Positions 1-12,625 are shown, numbered from the stretch's first letter. The stretch: 64,000 bases of DNA from Nannochloris sp. 'desiccata' (GCA_019044685.2 JAGTXX020000005.1:620001-684000), one strand, 5' to 3'. The notes: a model not told the origin generated them from the letters alone. Made by a program: numbers and translations.

Positions 1-2193
1 TTACTCTCTATTAGAAGCAGCAGCTCCACTGCCTACTCCGCTGCCTCTCTTTTCTTTCTTGAAATTCAAGAATGGATGCCCTGCAGCCGCATGCACATCT
101 AGTCTTTCATCTTGATGATACGCCAAACATTTCCTAATAAAATCCTTGCAATCTGCTGAAACAGAGGGCCTTGCTGGGAATGCTACTTCCCTTGCATTAA
201 GCATTACTTCATTACGTAAAATTTGTTCTTGTGACTGTCCGTGACCAAAAGGACGCTTCCCGTACAACATCTGGTACAAAATGACCCCAACTGACCAGAC
301 ATCGACTTTATTACTAATCAAAGGGGTCGTTTTCACATCGAAACATTCAGGAGGTAAATACCAATAGGTACCCGCACCTTGACTTGTCAACTCCATGCCT
401 TGGGTATGCCCCTCTTCTACGACTTTACTCAAACCAAAATCAGTTATTTTGCATTCTCCATTAGAATCAAACAAAATATTCGCTGGCTTCAAGTCGTAAT
501 GAATAATGGAGCGTGGTTTTGTGTTCAAATAAGATAAGCCAGACATGACTTGTGCGGTTATGGCACGCGCTTCTCTCTCAGGTAATACTTCATGGTCCTT
601 TGTATATGCCTCCAAATCACCTCCGGTACACAAGTCCAATACAGTCGCAAAAGTATTATTATCTATTTCGAAAATGTCGAGTAAATGGACAATACGTGGA
701 TGATTTAAAGCGCGGTGAATGTGATATTCACGGACAGAGTGTTTGACATAGGATGCTTTCTTAGCTTCGCTCCATTGTGAAGAAAGTTGATGGATTTTGA
801 CTGCAACGGGGCGGAGGGCAACTAAATCGTATGCACGGTACACTTCAGAGAATCCACCACGGCCGAGCATATTTAATAGTAAATAACGATTATGCAGTAC
901 AGGAAAATCGTTAAAGCGGGAACCTTCCTCATCACGTAGTCTTTTTAATTCTCTGACATGAGCGGATTTTTCTATCTCAAGACGAGCTAAGTCTGCCCTT
1001 AAAGTATCTTCTTCACGTTTAAGAGCAGCAAGACGTGTTTTATAAACTTCTTCTTGGACTACCCAATCATCAGGATGCATGGGGGTGCTGTCTCCGCCAC
1101 CGACGTTACGATCAGCGGGGAGCGGTTGGCCTGGTAAAGGTAACCGACGTTTGCATGCCTTACGAGCTACTTCAATAGCCTCGCGTATTTCTCCAACAGC
1201 GTTTAATTTAGATTGCAACTCTTTGAATGCGTTGCCATCTTCCCAGACTTCTTGAACATCAATGCCACGACGTCGGACGCTAAGAGAGCCAAGACGGGGT
1301 GCTTCTTGTTGCAACTTATGTAACGTAAGCTCACGTTCTTGACGAGCATTTTCACTTGCAAGCTGGAGAATCGCTTCCCGAATGCTTTTATCCCGTGCAG
1401 AATTACGCTGCCGGGCTTCAGAAGCTTCCTTTTCAAGACGTTGGACGCTTAATTCCAAAATAGCACAATTTTCTTGTGAACGCTGCAATTCAGATTGCTG
1501 CTGTCTATGCGACTCTCTAAGATATCTGCATTCTTTTTCTAAAGCTTTCGTGGATCCACCACCAAGTTGAAGTTGTTTGCTCGCTGCTGGTGCTGCCACT
1601 GCTGCTGCCTGTTGGTGTTCCTTTCCTCCAGTAAAAGGAGGATTGGAGGTATCACCAGTTTGCACCAGATACCTATTAATGGTATTCTTCTGCTTTCCCT
1701 TGGATCCAGGGGTGCTGCCAGCAGTGTGATTCTTGTGTGCAGTGTGTTGGGCCTCTTGGCCATTTAGGTAAGGAGAGAGGGATGGCCGAATGGGTGCTGT
1801 AGGTGTGGTGGAGGACTCACGCTGTTTAAAAGCAGCAGCACCACCACCAGCGGCAGATGATCCAGCTAAACGACGTTTCTTAGCAGCTTGTTCTACTGCC
1901 GTCTCAGCTACACAGTCGCGACTAAGGCCAGGTTCCATCATCGATCCTTGAGGAGTCGTCATGCTAGATGGGCCTACAGAGTTTTGAGGGAACGCACCGC
2001 TACCAATGCTATGCATAGAGTTGCCATTAGGTTGAGCGCTTACTTTGACGCGGCGATGGCCACTGGTGTCTGTAGAGTTGACAGGAGAAGGAGGCACTGT
2101 CAATCGTTTCTCTAAAAGGGCGATGCGAGCTTCGTTACTGCTACCCAAGTTGCCAAGCACGGCCTTGACCTCGTCAAAAAGCGCAGCTTCCAT
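1..2193 (-). CDS. TLK: Tousled-like serine/threonine protein kinase
   Basis: Kinase of the Tousled-like family, nuclear enzymes known to phosphorylate the histone chaperone ASF1 in chromatin replication and repair. It is one uninterrupted 730-residue frame from the ATG at 2193 to a TAA at the first bases of the window, so the protein is complete but its 3' UTR lies outside. Residues 1-215 are Ser/Gly/Ala-rich low complexity. About 215-300 and 325-420 are charged and coiled-coil-like, as expected for TLK dimerisation. The kinase domain spans about 435-715: glycine loop GRGGFSEVY near 441, catalytic loop IIHYDLKPAN near 563, DFG near 584, PPE further on. HYD in place of HRD is normal for this family. 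It is divergent from the ArfGAP gene at 2711. The family call is firm; the N-terminal third carries no further information. Confidence 0.93.
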   Translation of the reverse strand: MEAALFDEVKAVLGNLGSSNEARIALLEKRLTVPPSPVNSTDTSGHRRVKVSAQPNGNSMHSIGSGAFPQNSVGPSSMTTPQGSMMEPGLSRDCVAETAVEQAAKKRRLAGSSAAGGGAAAFKQRESSTTPTAPIRPSLSPYLNGQEAQHTAHKNHTAGSTPGSKGKQKNTINRYLVQTGDTSNPPFTGGKEHQQAAAVAAPAASKQLQLGGGSTKALEKECRYLRESHRQQQSELQRSQENCAILELSVQRLEKEASEARQRNSARDKSIREAILQLASENARQERELTLHKLQQEAPRLGSLSVRRRGIDVQEVWEDGNAFKELQSKLNAVGEIREAIEVARKACKRRLPLPGQPLPADRNVGGGDSTPMHPDDWVVQEEVYKTRLAALKREEDTLRADLARLEIEKSAHVRELKRLRDEEGSRFNDFPVLHNRYLLLNMLGRGGFSEVYRAYDLVALRPVAVKIHQLSSQWSEAKKASYVKHSVREYHIHRALNHPRIVHLLDIFEIDNNTFATVLDLCTGGDLEAYTKDHEVLPEREARAITAQVMSGLSYLNTKPRSIIHYDLKPANILFDSNGECKITDFGLSKVVEEGHTQGMELTSQGAGTYWYLPPECFDVKTTPLISNKVDVWSVGVILYQMLYGKRPFGHGQSQEQILRNEVMLNAREVAFPARPSVSADCKDFIRKCLAYHQDERLDVHAAAGHPFLNFKKEKRGSGVGSGAAASNRE

Positions 2194-2710
2194 GCTAATA
2201 TGTTGCTAGATTTAAATTTGAAAGAGCAAACTGAAGACAGCAAGAGATGATCACCAGTTTCAAGTTTTGAAAGAGCCCAAAATAGCAGAGCTCTTGAGGG
2301 TGTTAGCGCCCCTCGAATAGACTTGCAGTCAATTGGGCTTGCTAGAATATATGCTCCAGAATGGCAGGAGAATGCTGCTTTTAACTCCAATTTTAAATTC
2401 AAAAAAATAGAGAGCGCGAAGCACAGAATCGCAGCATGCATTTTCTAGCTCGCTTATGGCGTTAAATCTCACTAATGCTACGTCTTTCCAGTCTATTTCT
2501 ATCCCAGGAAGCAATATTTTAATCGGAATAGAGCGCAGCCTGCAGCAAGACTGTTACAGAAGTTTTAAACAAACTTTTGATCGCCTCAACTACCTCGATG
2601 TTTTAGCATGCTACAGTGACGTATATAAGATATCTGTTGAATAAATAATATCTACTAGTCTATAGGACCACTATCAACTACCAAACAAACTCCCCGACAA
2701 AGCATTAGAA
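2194..2710. promoter_or_regulatory. Divergent intergenic region with TATA-like box
   Basis: This 517-bp spacer separates two head-to-head genes and must hold both promoters. TATATAAG at 2622-2629 lies about 82 bp before the ATG at 2711 and is a plausible TATA box for the rightward gene. No matching element was obvious for the leftward gene. Promoter function is inferred from position only. Confidence 0.4.
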
Positions 2711-5554
2711 ATGGATTTACATTTCGCAGACGTCCAAGATAGTCCTCTTTTCAGAGCTAGGTGCGCTGAAATGGAAGCTGCAACAGATGTCTTACGCAAT
2801 AAAGCCAAGAAACTCGTCACAGGAGCATCACGATACAGCGAATCCTTGGAAGAAGCTTTCCAAGAATCTCTCCGCTTTGCCGACTGCATTGAAGAATTCT
2901 GTTCAGGCACAGACGACCCCAACACTGTAGAACAGAACTTTAATGTCGGCGGACCTACTATTACACGCTTTGTCCAAACTGTTCGTGAACTCAGCTCTTT
3001 TATCGAGCTGTTACGGACGCAAGTAGAATTGATAGTCTGTGATCGACTTAATCAACGCTCTTCTTTGATGGCCACTGAAGTACGCGATGCACGTAAGCGA
3101 TTAAACCAACGCTCGTCTGATTACGATGCAGCGCGATCAAAACATCTAGGCCATCGTACTCTAGTCCAACGCGGGCCCTGGGCTAACAATGGATCAAAAA
3201 ACAGCAGCAGCGGTGGTGGTAGTCTCGGCAATCTTTCTCTAGGAGGGGGCGGAGGGAGCGTCTCTTCACCAGAGCGAGGGCGGCAAGTTATGAACGCTGC
3301 CCGTTCTGCTGCTGATGAAGCTCGTTTTGATTTAGCACGTAAACTTGTAGAGGTCCAAGTTCAATCTAGATACGAATTTTTAGAATCGATTGCCAGCGTG
3401 ATGCAAGCCCATTTAAAATATTTTGAGCATGGCCACAATGTAGTAGAAACATTAGGGCCTTATATCGATGAAACACTGCAGCTAGCTAGTAGATTGAAAT
3501 CAGATGCACAATCGAAACAAGATTCGTTAGAGGAAATGATCACTTTACAACGAAATACAGATCAAATAAGGGAGGCAGCAGCAATGAATACCGGTATTGG
3601 TTCCAGTGGGGAACCTTCACCTACGTATAAAGGCAATACTTCTTCCTTTTCTGATGCTACCACTGCAGCTGTTGGACCGTTACAAATGAATATAGCGACT
3701 TCTGCATTAGCTTCAGAGCTTGAAACTTATATTCGAGCTACACACGAGTCTGGAGGCAGTCAGGTCACAGTGCTCCGCCAAGGATGGCTATTGAAACAAA
3801 GCTCAAATTATAAATCAAAATGGCAACGAAGGTTCTTTGTACTCGATTCTACTGGCACGCTGTATTATTACTCGAATAAAACAGAAAGAAATTCCCTTGG
3901 AGGGGGTGGTAGTAGTGGAAGAGAGAACCAACAGCGCCCGCAAAACACTGTCAATCTCCTCACAGCCACCGTCAAACCAGGAGCTGCCCCTCCTAAAGAC
4001 GGTGCCCCTGCAGTCCCATTCGCCTTTCGTGTGGTCTCCCCTGAACGGGAATATACTTTGCAAGCTGAAGATGAATTTGAAATGCAACAGTGGACGGAAT
4101 CGTTGCAAAGCGTGATTGCATGCTTACTTTCTGGTGTGATCGACATAGACTTGTTAAGCAATAAAGACAATAGAGAAATCGGTGGTGCAAATATTGGCTT
4201 ACCACCACCGGCGAGAGCGACGCATACAAGAGCAATTAGTATCGATTTGTCTGGGATTGGAATGACAGGAAGACCAGGGACAGGAGGCTCTGTTTCTTCG
4301 TCCTCAGTGACTGAAGCGATTACCGCTGGAGAGGTTACGGCGGGGGACGGCACAGAGAAAAGTCAAATTTTTTCTTTAACAACTCCTAGTTCGAAAGCAG
4401 CATCTGCTCCTTCAACTCAATTTGTCATAGCGGCTGTACCTGGCAACAATCAATGCGCAGATTGTGGAGCTGCTGCACCAGATTGGGGTAGTCTTAATTT
4501 GGGAACTCTTCTCTGTATCGAGTGTTCAGGATTTCATCGAAAATTGGGGGTTCATATATCCAAAATACGTTCTTTAACCCTAGACGTTCGAGTATGGGAG
4601 CCTACTGTAGTCACTTTATTCCAAAAGATAGGGAATACCACTGCGAATGCTGTGTGGGAAGGTGCAAGTGGTGCTGCAATTGCAATTGTCTCGGCAACAG
4701 CATCACCGGTCTCGACACCATTGGCGGAGGCGGGAGAATTTCCTAGGTCACGACCGACGAGTTCTAATGATCTGGTTGATGATGAGGGGGATGAAGAATG
4801 GGTGTGGGGTGCTGATGATGTGGGGTCTGATGGCGAGGGGCGTAGCAGTGCAGAAGGAGAAGGTGAACATGTTTTGACGGCAGCGATGAAAAATTTACAA
4901 ACTGGTGGTACTGGTGGTGGTGGTGGTGGCGGCAAAAAGAATATCAGTAAAGCAGGTGTTAGTCATCTCAGTGCCGGACTACTCACTCCAAGTAAACCAA
5001 GCCCTTCTTCCTCTTCTGCAGCAAAGGAAAGCTTCATAATCGCCAAATACGTTAAAAAAGCCTACCTTATATCTAACCAACAGTCACAAACCAGCTTATG
5101 TCACTCTTTATGGACTGCTGTTTATACTGCTGACATTGTAGCAACTTACCAAGCCTTAGTGTACGGTGCTGACGTCAATTCTCTTTATACAACTTCTTCA
5201 GAAGCTGCTCACCTTGTAGAAGACACTCACGCTCTTGCTGGTGGCGCTTTAGAAAGAGTCATAAGCAACCCTCGAGGCCTTGGTGATGTCACTATCACTC
5301 ATTTAGCTGCATCTAAAGGTGATGCTGTATTGATGGAGTTGTTACTCCAATGGGGTGCTCCCACTGAATCGAAAGATGGATATAATCGAACCCCATTGAT
5401 GTATGCTGTACTATATGATTACCCTGATGTGGCTAGACAATTAATGAAAAGGGGGGTGATTTGTACGGGACAGGATGTGATGGGGAATAGTGTAGTGCAG
5501 ATGATGGGGAGGAAGGGATTAGCTGATGCTGATTTAGTAGCAGCTTTGCATTAA
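2711..5554 (+). CDS. BAR-PH-ArfGAP-ankyrin protein (ACAP / plant AGD class)
   Basis: GTPase-activating protein for Arf small GTPases, acting on membranes in vesicle traffic. One 947-codon frame without introns. Domains in order: BAR-like helical region about 1-290; PH domain about 352-475 ([20 protein letters not shown]); ArfGAP zinc finger from about 578, where Cys4 follows C-x2-C-x16-C-x2-C (CADC...CIEC) and the arginine finger sits in [13 protein letters not shown]; ankyrin repeats about 855-935. The ArfGAP domain is split: after NAVWEG (~645) comes an acidic, Gly/Ser-rich stretch of about 120 residues, and the domain resumes at [15 protein letters not shown] (~772). The order matches animal ACAPs and Arabidopsis AGD1-4. 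The catalytic residues look intact, so it is probably active; the insert is the only oddity. Confidence 0.93.
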   Translation: MDLHFADVQDSPLFRARCAEMEAATDVLRNKAKKLVTGASRYSESLEEAFQESLRFADCIEEFCSGTDDPNTVEQNFNVGGPTITRFVQTVRELSSFIELLRTQVELIVCDRLNQRSSLMATEVRDARKRLNQRSSDYDAARSKHLGHRTLVQRGPWANNGSKNSSSGGGSLGNLSLGGGGGSVSSPERGRQVMNAARSAADEARFDLARKLVEVQVQSRYEFLESIASVMQAHLKYFEHGHNVVETLGPYIDETLQLASRLKSDAQSKQDSLEEMITLQRNTDQIREAAAMNTGIGSSGEPSPTYKGNTSSFSDATTAAVGPLQMNIATSALASELETYIRATHESGGSQVTVLRQGWLLKQSSNYKSKWQRRFFVLDSTGTLYYYSNKTERNSLGGGGSSGRENQQRPQNTVNLLTATVKPGAAPPKDGAPAVPFAFRVVSPEREYTLQAEDEFEMQQWTESLQSVIACLLSGVIDIDLLSNKDNREIGGANIGLPPPARATHTRAISIDLSGIGMTGRPGTGGSVSSSSVTEAITAGEVTAGDGTEKSQIFSLTTPSSKAASAPSTQFVIAAVPGNNQCADCGAAAPDWGSLNLGTLLCIECSGFHRKLGVHISKIRSLTLDVRVWEPTVVTLFQKIGNTTANAVWEGASGAAIAIVSATASPVSTPLAEAGEFPRSRPTSSNDLVDDEGDEEWVWGADDVGSDGEGRSSAEGEGEHVLTAAMKNLQTGGTGGGGGGGKKNISKAGVSHLSAGLLTPSKPSPSSSSAAKESFIIAKYVKKAYLISNQQSQTSLCHSLWTAVYTADIVATYQALVYGADVNSLYTTSSEAAHLVEDTHALAGGALERVISNPRGLGDVTITHLAASKGDAVLMELLLQWGAPTESKDGYNRTPLMYAVLYDYPDVARQLMKRGVICTGQDVMGNSVVQMMGRKGLADADLVAALH

Positions 5555-5766
5555 GAGTGAAGAATAGTGATATATTTTGGAATATTCCTGAAAACCTCTG
5601 TCTGCCTTTGGTATAATTAGCTTTCTAGTTTTATTTATCTTATTTATTCATTTATCTATTTGATTCAAGTGTTGATAAATATAGCGTATGAGCCATACAA
5701 TCTTATTAAATTGGCTTGTTTATCGTAATAACCATGTGAATAAAATACTAACTATAGATATGATAC

Positions 5767-8700
5767 TTAAGCAGCATACATGTTTTCAAGCACTTGTGTC
5801 TGCCTAGCTGCCGCAGCCTGAGCTTTATTCAATTTCTCAGTTAAATCATTCTTCACAGGCGACGCAGACGATACTCTAGTAGCTAGATCTTCCAACAGTG
5901 CATGGGGGAAGCACACGGCAGCTGGGCGAGGTAAGGAAACACTTGGTACGCTCTGTGCAACTTTCGAAAGCACCTTCACCGCCAACACTGCTGCATCTTC
6001 TACTCTACCATGGTTTATATAGGCCCTTAACAGCCCAGCTACGTCTGCGTTTGGCATTTTTGCAGACAAGGGACCTTCAGAGGGAGGCGGGAAGAAGGGG
6101 GCGAGTAACCACAACGGAGGTTGAAGAAAAGAGTTTGTTGCTAGGACTGCGTCTACAGCAAGCACTCGTAGATTCATAGCACCAGCAGTAAAATCTTGCT
6201 TTTCATATCTTTCAAGGTGTGTACGTAACCTTCTCCAAGAAGCAGACGCAGCAGAAGAAGTGGTGTAACTACTAGTACGACACCAACTGGTGGTCATCTC
6301 GCGGTCACCTGTAACTGTACCACCGCCAACTTCATTCTCAGCTGCTCCATCATCAGTAAGCATACCCTCATCACTCCCACCAGCATTAGTATAGTAACTA
6401 GCATCAACTCTACCAGCCGAGCTACCAATACCAGTTTGTAATTGCAGCTCGGCACAGGTTGTCGCTAATGAGAACATCGCCTTTTCCCTCATTCTCTGTT
6501 GCTTCGTCCCTATAAACGCAGCATCAGCTAATGCAAACGCTTCTTGATGTAATTTTAAAGCAATCAGTTGGTGAAATACATCACTCGCTGTCTTTGTACC
6601 TACATCTCCACCTGGTAAGACTGCTGCAACTGAGGATTTCGCTACCGCAATGGCATGCTCAATTTTCAAATCGGACATCGTTAAAATGGTAGGCACCCAG
6701 AGAACATCGTTTTCTTCATCTCTATTCTCTGTTTCTCCTACGAAACCAGCAGAATGTTTAGATATTTTCGATTTTGGGTTCAAAACACCACTAGGATCTT
6801 CCAACCAGGCTCTTGCAGAGTCGACCAACCCCAACGCTCCAACTGCTGCAGCCAATGCCTTTTGTGCTGCATCCACTGCATTTCTATCTTCAGGTGCTTC
6901 TGCAGCTAATCTGCGTGCATACGACACCATTGCAGCTGCAGCAGCTTGGAAATTTCCACGAGCAACGTGGAAATCATATAAAACTTGATAGGGTTGAGGT
7001 CTACTATCTAGCTCGGATAACTCCGCTCGCTTTTTCAGAGCAGAAACAGCTTCATCTAGCAACGAAACCCAAGCTGGCTGGCCGTTACGGACTACAAGAG
7101 AGGTATGTGCAAATGGCAATGCACATAATGCAGCGATTTCGCCCCGTTGTACCATTGAATTTACTAATTTATGAACACAATCAACCTGGACCTCGGCTAA
7201 TTCATTACCCAACAGAGCAGAGTAAGCCTCTTCAAACTCTCCAGAGTGTAGACAAAAGGTGAAAACAGAAGACCAGAGTCTCCCAGTACGTTTCACACGT
7301 TCTTCAGCCATGTTATCACCTGGAAGGGCATCAGGTACGTGCTGTGCTGCGGCCATGGCAAAGCGGGACGCAGCGTGATGACAATTCAATTTTTCAAAAA
7401 TAATCATCAGACTTTCGTGGTAAAAAAGCTCGTCTGCTGCTGCAACTTGAGTTTTAGATGCATCAGAGGGTAGAATCACTTTAGATTTCGTAGTATGACT
7501 AGTAAATGAGCTGAGTAAATCTTCCAAGGCCGAATACACCCCTTTTAATTTTTCTTCGAAATATTCTCGATGAGCGACATCAATATGTAAGGCTGCAGCC
7601 ACTCTGAAAAATAAGCTCACACTCTCCTTTTCAAGCTTCCTAATCACATTAACACTACGAATATCACTGATTTCACTCCTATCCTGATACGCGCCTAGTG
7701 TTAATGCTTTGCTGCAAGCAGAGAAGAACATTACCCTCGGATCGTCCAAATGAACGTTCTCCGTCATCAACATCAACTCAGCTAAAGCCGTTGCACTGTG
7801 TGTACGTATCAACACAGGCGCCACTTCAAGAGTCCTTTGTAATGCAATACTTTCTGTAGGAGTGTTCGTCCTACGCAAATCGATGTCGTGCACTTTGGGC
7901 ACACATAGAAGCCAGCTGGAAAATGTAGCAGCAATACGTTGCAAATCAGGCAAATCACGCACAGCATGGGCACGTGATTGGAAGGTAGAAAGAAGATGTT
8001 CAGCTGGGTAGGCATATTCATTTGCAGAAGCAAAAGTAGGAGAAGGTGTGAGACGAGCACGTTTACGTGCTACAGCAGCAGCAGCAGCAGCAGTACTAGA
8101 ACCATGACCTCTACGCCCATCACCGTCACCGTCATCTCCAATTTTTAAGGAAATAACCATAGTAGCAGCATCAGATGCAGGTGGTTTCACTCCATTACCA
8201 CCACCACCACCAATGATAGAAGATCTAGTAATAATACCCTTCGCAATCGGTGTTGCAGTACTCCAATATGCCACTCTTGCAACAGCCAACATCCAATCAA
8301 GCCTATCAGAAACAGCGCCCAAAAGTAATTGTCGATCTTGTTCTGGGACTGTCCAAGTACCTAATTGATGCTGTGAGGTCACATATGCAGCAAGCAGAGC
8401 AACACGTAATAAACAATCACACTGTGCAGCTGCTGTTTGGTGTGCTTGAGCCATAGATGCAGAGATGATAGGCATTGAAAAGGATGTAAGTGGGGAGCGA
8501 CCATCACCACCAGGAGGCACACAATCGTTTGCTATTAAAGTGACGACTGCTTCTATAGCAGAAGCAAAGCCCTTACTAGGAGCTGAACATAAGGCACCAA
8601 GTTTAAGAGGGATACTATGCACGCTAGTGCCATCATCATGGTCAAGAGTGGTAATACCGTCAACACCTCTAAGATTACCACTAAAAGTTGACATCCAGCG

Positions 8701-10814
8701 TAATACAGCAGGTAAGATATGTGCTCTAAGATCTGCTCCATGTATTATACACCCTTGGATCATCATCAACGCTTGTCTACCAGCACATATTTGATCTACT
8801 AATAGTCCAGCAGCATGTAAAATTGATTTGACCCCGCGAGAATCTGAAGATCTCATCTTATCCCAAATGGGGGGCCACGAACCCGCAGCGACAATCTCAC
8901 CAGGTTCTGCTGCACGAACGACAGATAAACTCCCACCCCTACGTATAACCAATAAACCTTCTTCTTCTCGATGAACAGATAATTTAACAAGCGCCCGAGG
9001 GGCGAGATAAGAACGAAGCGCATCAGTGTAGGCATTAATGACCTCAATCCAGACGCCTAATGGACCTTGAAGATGCTCCACAGCTGCGGTGTTGACAGCT
9101 TGCGTAAATCGAGACTGTAAGGACGCGACATCTAATTTCAAAATATCTTCCGAAGAGAGCAGTAGAAGATTGCTATTTTTTAATAATAATTGAACTTGTT
9201 CTACTGCTTGTTGTAATGCAGGTCGGCAGAGATGACCCGGTGCAAAGATTGCATCCTGGAAGACATCAGTCGCTCTGAATATCAACACGTCTTCATCTGT
9301 CGAGCTGCTATTACTAATGGCGCTTGTATAGCGAGGCATGCTGGATTCTAGAGTGGTTGCTAAGCGAGAGAGCGTCTCAATTTGCTGCTCTGTTATATTA
9401 GAGCTACCTACACCTGCACTATGACCGAGACCTAAACCTATAGTACCCTCAACTTGTTCTTCAATCAATAAAACTTCAACCGACGATTTCACAACTCCGT
9501 CGGCAAATGCCAGAGGGACACAATGCATCTTTCTCCGTCCTTGTTCGTCGTCATACAGCATCCAGGCACCAATGGAGTGTACACCCATGTGTTGTACTGC
9601 TAAATCAACAAGACGGAAGACTCCACTGGCCAGACGAGGGCCTCCTTCCATTAAAACTTTGATTGAGCCGCCTCGGTCTTCTAAAAAGAGTTCAAAGGTG
9701 CAGAGCATGCCTGAGGCTGCGGAGGAGGAGTCGATTGGTTCGAAAAAAATGAGGAGAATAGAGCAAGTAGCATCCAAAGGTTCCACTGCAAAAAGAGAGA
9801 TATAGAGAAAATAAATATTACTTTCATTGTAATCAGACGTCAAGAGCTTTAAATATTTTCCTTGTTGTTATATTTTTATTTTGTCTTCCCCTTTTCTCTA
9901 GTAATAATATAGTGTATCGCACCCATATACCCCTATATTACCCTATTCTTACCTGCCACTCGAGTCAAAGTTGCTTTATGTGCAGCTGCCTCCTCAGGAG
10001 GAATCAAATCACACGAGTGAACCATTTTTCTTGTCATCAAGTCCCACAACCTTAAGACACCGCCACAATGTAAGCTACACAGGAACGATTTATCCATAAA
10101 ACGAAGCTCAACAAGCTGCTCTACATCTTGAGATTTTCCACGGTTGAAAAACCCGCTTAAAAGGTTGTTTAAAAGGCCTGCATTGGCATCAAGCTCAAAC
10201 GACATGTCGGGGGTGGGGGTGTCTGATGGGAGGCACAGGATATAGCCAAGGGAAGTTCCGATACAGACAGTGCCTTGAACATATACCAAAGCAGTAGGAG
10301 CGCCTAAACGGTCGAAAGCAGAGGCGAGAGAGGTGCTTTGCACTGCTTCTGTAGTAAAGGCGGGGTTGACAGGAGCCGTATCATTTGAGGTTTTTCTAGA
10401 GTGATGGGTAATCAGGTGGAGGGCTCCATCGGCTGTGAGACAGAAAAGTTTGGTGCCATCTGTAGTGGGACAGCTACTGATACAAGGGAGGATTGGGGCA
10501 GAGAAATTCAAATGAACAGCAATGTCTTCTTCTCCGCCATTGACAGAAAAGTGTCTCAAGCTTAGAATGCAAGGTTTCTCAGAATCGAGTTCCCAAATCA
10601 ATGCTTTGGAATCATCTTGAGAAGCAGAAAGTGCTATTGGGTTTTGAACGTTGCTGCTGAGAGAGCAACCCACGATTGTAGCTGAATTGAAATCAAACTT
10701 TGATGGGCCACAATCAGCGTCAATTTCTAATGTAGGAATGCGTGAAGCATCCAGTTCGCCTGTAACAGGCACTTCCATTGCATACGGTGGTAGCGCAAAA
10801 GAGGAGCGAATCAT
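5767..10814 (-). CDS. NUP160: Nuclear pore Y-complex protein Nup160-like (two exons)
   Basis: Scaffold nucleoporin of the outer-ring Y complex (Nup107-160), structural rather than enzymatic. Exons are 10814-9953 and 9785-5767. The intron 9786-9952 has donor GTAAGA and acceptor TTTGCAG, and the join keeps phase 1, giving 1626 residues against about 1400-1500 in animals and plants. The N-terminal third carries short beta-strand blocks with LIWELD and LRLWDL, as in the Nup160 beta-propeller. The rest is an alpha-helical solenoid of A/L-rich helix pairs, for example LLRAYINHGRVEDAAVLAVKV near the C terminus. A low-complexity Gly-Asp/poly-Ala stretch (about nt 8060-8160) interrupts the solenoid. 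The call rests on overall architecture, length and N-terminal motifs rather than one diagnostic motif, so another large nucleoporin or coatomer-like scaffold remains possible. Confidence 0.66.
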
Positions 10815-11365
10815 GACTGCAAGTTTTTTTTATCTTTTAAAATAGAATAGATTGTGATCAACAAGTCATCTTTAGTTCCTAGACTATTTGGCTGTCTTCA
10901 TTACACTTGCAGAATTATTATATTTGCACTTTGTTAGGCAAAGTTGTTTGAACAGGGAATATGAAGAGGGTGCTTTTGCTATTAGAGTTTGAAAAAAAAA
11001 ATTGAAGGCTTCCACGCCTGTTTCTGATTATAACCAATGCTATTGGATTTAATTCTGCTAAATCTACGCATTTCAATATACATCATGTCTATCATCCATT
11101 TCACCCCTTCTGTGTAAACTTTCTTTCCTCACTGGGCGGTATAATAAAGCCGGTGGCCTATTTACAAAACTCCAGCGTTATTTATTTACTCCGGCATTAT
11201 TAAAAAAATTTAAGAGAAAGGTTTCAAAGGCTTCACATCAATTTCACAATTCTGAGATATAGCATTCCTTGCTGCAAAGTCTTTTTATTAAGATCAAGGT
11301 AGCAGCACTCTAGATTGCATAGTGCAGCAAATTCGAAATCCTAACTACCCGCCTTGCAACCACAA
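10815..11365. other. Intergenic region, nothing recognised
   Basis: This 551-bp AT-rich spacer lies between two leftward genes and should contain the Nup160 promoter and the 3' UTR of the gene ending at 10814's left neighbour to the right. No coding frame, RNA gene or repeat was recognised. Confidence 0.6.
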
Positions 11366-12625
11366 CTATGCCGGCGTAGCCACTTGGCTCTTTTCTTCTG
11401 CCGACAGTCTCTCATACGCTTGCCTCCTTGAATCTCTCAACTTTTCCAACTTCAACGCCATCTCATCTTCATTCAACAAACCAGCACCGGCATTCCTCTC
11501 CAAATCCTTTTCAGTTTCATCCAACAAAGCAAAAAACCGGAACCTTTCCATGCTCAACGTCATTTTCAAAACGTTATCCTCCATGTTATCCAATATATTC
11601 TTTCTTTCTTCCTTGGTCTCTGCCATAGTCAACACATTAATCAACTGATAATCCAAAGGCATCTTTGCAAACTGGAGATTAAATATCTTTTCTACTAATT
11701 TTTTCATTTTTTCTGCCATGATGGCGTCATTTTCAGGAATTACTTGGACCATTTGCATACAATTGGCAAAGAATTTGTCACTAAACCTGGATTCACCTTG
11801 TTCTTTTAGAACAGCTTCATATACTTGATCAAATTGCTCCACTTCTTCTGCTCCTAACAATTTAAAGAGCAGATCAATATCGGCTTTTTGTTCGAGCCAG
11901 GCTTTATTATCGATTTCATCCTGAAGTTCCTTTGGTAGTCGAGCAAATGCCAATTCTCTACTGTTGCGTGCTCGTTCCACAAAAATCTCTGCATTAGGAT
12001 CTCGCCGTTTATCCAGGTCTATAATCATATCATCGATCAACTTAAAAAATCTATAATTTTCTAGTTTTAAGACGTCAACCAATGTCCCTTGATCTAAAGA
12101 ATCAAGCAGCTCAATACGCTGTTCAGAGGTTTCTAACAGGGATAATCTATTGACGAGTTGATAGTCTGGCGGGGATAACGCCATTTGACACTCCATTACT
12201 TTGGTTAATACACTTCGAACTTTTTCTCCTGCCGCTGGCCCAAATTTTTCTTCAAGCATTGGCATAGCATCTGCACAATTTTGGAAGAATTGGTTTTGGA
12301 GAAGTTCACGATTGACTTCGACCATTTTTTCTAAAGCCTCGGCACCTTCATCGTCTGCAGACATTAGATCGATGAGAAGGTCAAGGTCGCCCTTGGGTTC
12401 ATCAGCTGTCGCCGAGGACGGGGATGCCGTGGTGCTGTCCTCACTGCTACTAGCGCCATTGCTGGAAGCTTGAGTTGCATTATGGATCTTCGACGGAATA
12501 ATTTTTGATGCTAATCTAGAGGCCCAGGGCTGTTTAAAAACAGGAAATGGCAGAGGTTTGACATGGACTTTGTGATGCAGATTGATGGAGTTCCGTGCAC
12601 CCAGTTGGGTGCAAATTGCGGGCAT
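11366..12625 (-). CDS. Unknown protein with a tandemly duplicated domain, probably plastid-targeted
   Basis: I do not recognise this 419-residue protein. The first 45 residues are basic and rich in hydroxylated and hydrophobic residues without acidic ones, like a transit peptide; 45-75 is a Ser/Ala linker. The rest is two copies of one helical module of about 155 residues. Copy A (about 80-236) and copy B (about 247-410) share D-x-DLL at their starts, FF-x-NC, P-x-DYQL-[VI]-N, an ET-x-E-x-R motif followed by LD, and RFF-x-L-x-D, in the same order and with near-equal spacing. No catalytic or metal-binding motif is evident, and the charge and helix content suggest a protein-binding scaffold. 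It is head-to-head with V-ATPase subunit D, which gives no functional hint. The gene is certain; the function is unknown. Confidence 0.85.
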   Translation of the reverse strand: MPAICTQLGARNSINLHHKVHVKPLPFPVFKQPWASRLASKIIPSKIHNATQASSNGASSSEDSTTASPSSATADEPKGDLDLLIDLMSADDEGAEALEKMVEVNRELLQNQFFQNCADAMPMLEEKFGPAAGEKVRSVLTKVMECQMALSPPDYQLVNRLSLLETSEQRIELLDSLDQGTLVDVLKLENYRFFKLIDDMIIDLDKRRDPNAEIFVERARNSRELAFARLPKELQDEIDNKAWLEQKADIDLLFKLLGAEEVEQFDQVYEAVLKEQGESRFSDKFFANCMQMVQVIPENDAIMAEKMKKLVEKIFNLQFAKMPLDYQLINVLTMAETKEERKNILDNMEDNVLKMTLSMERFRFFALLDETEKDLERNAGAGLLNEDEMALKLEKLRDSRRQAYERLSAEEKSQVATPA

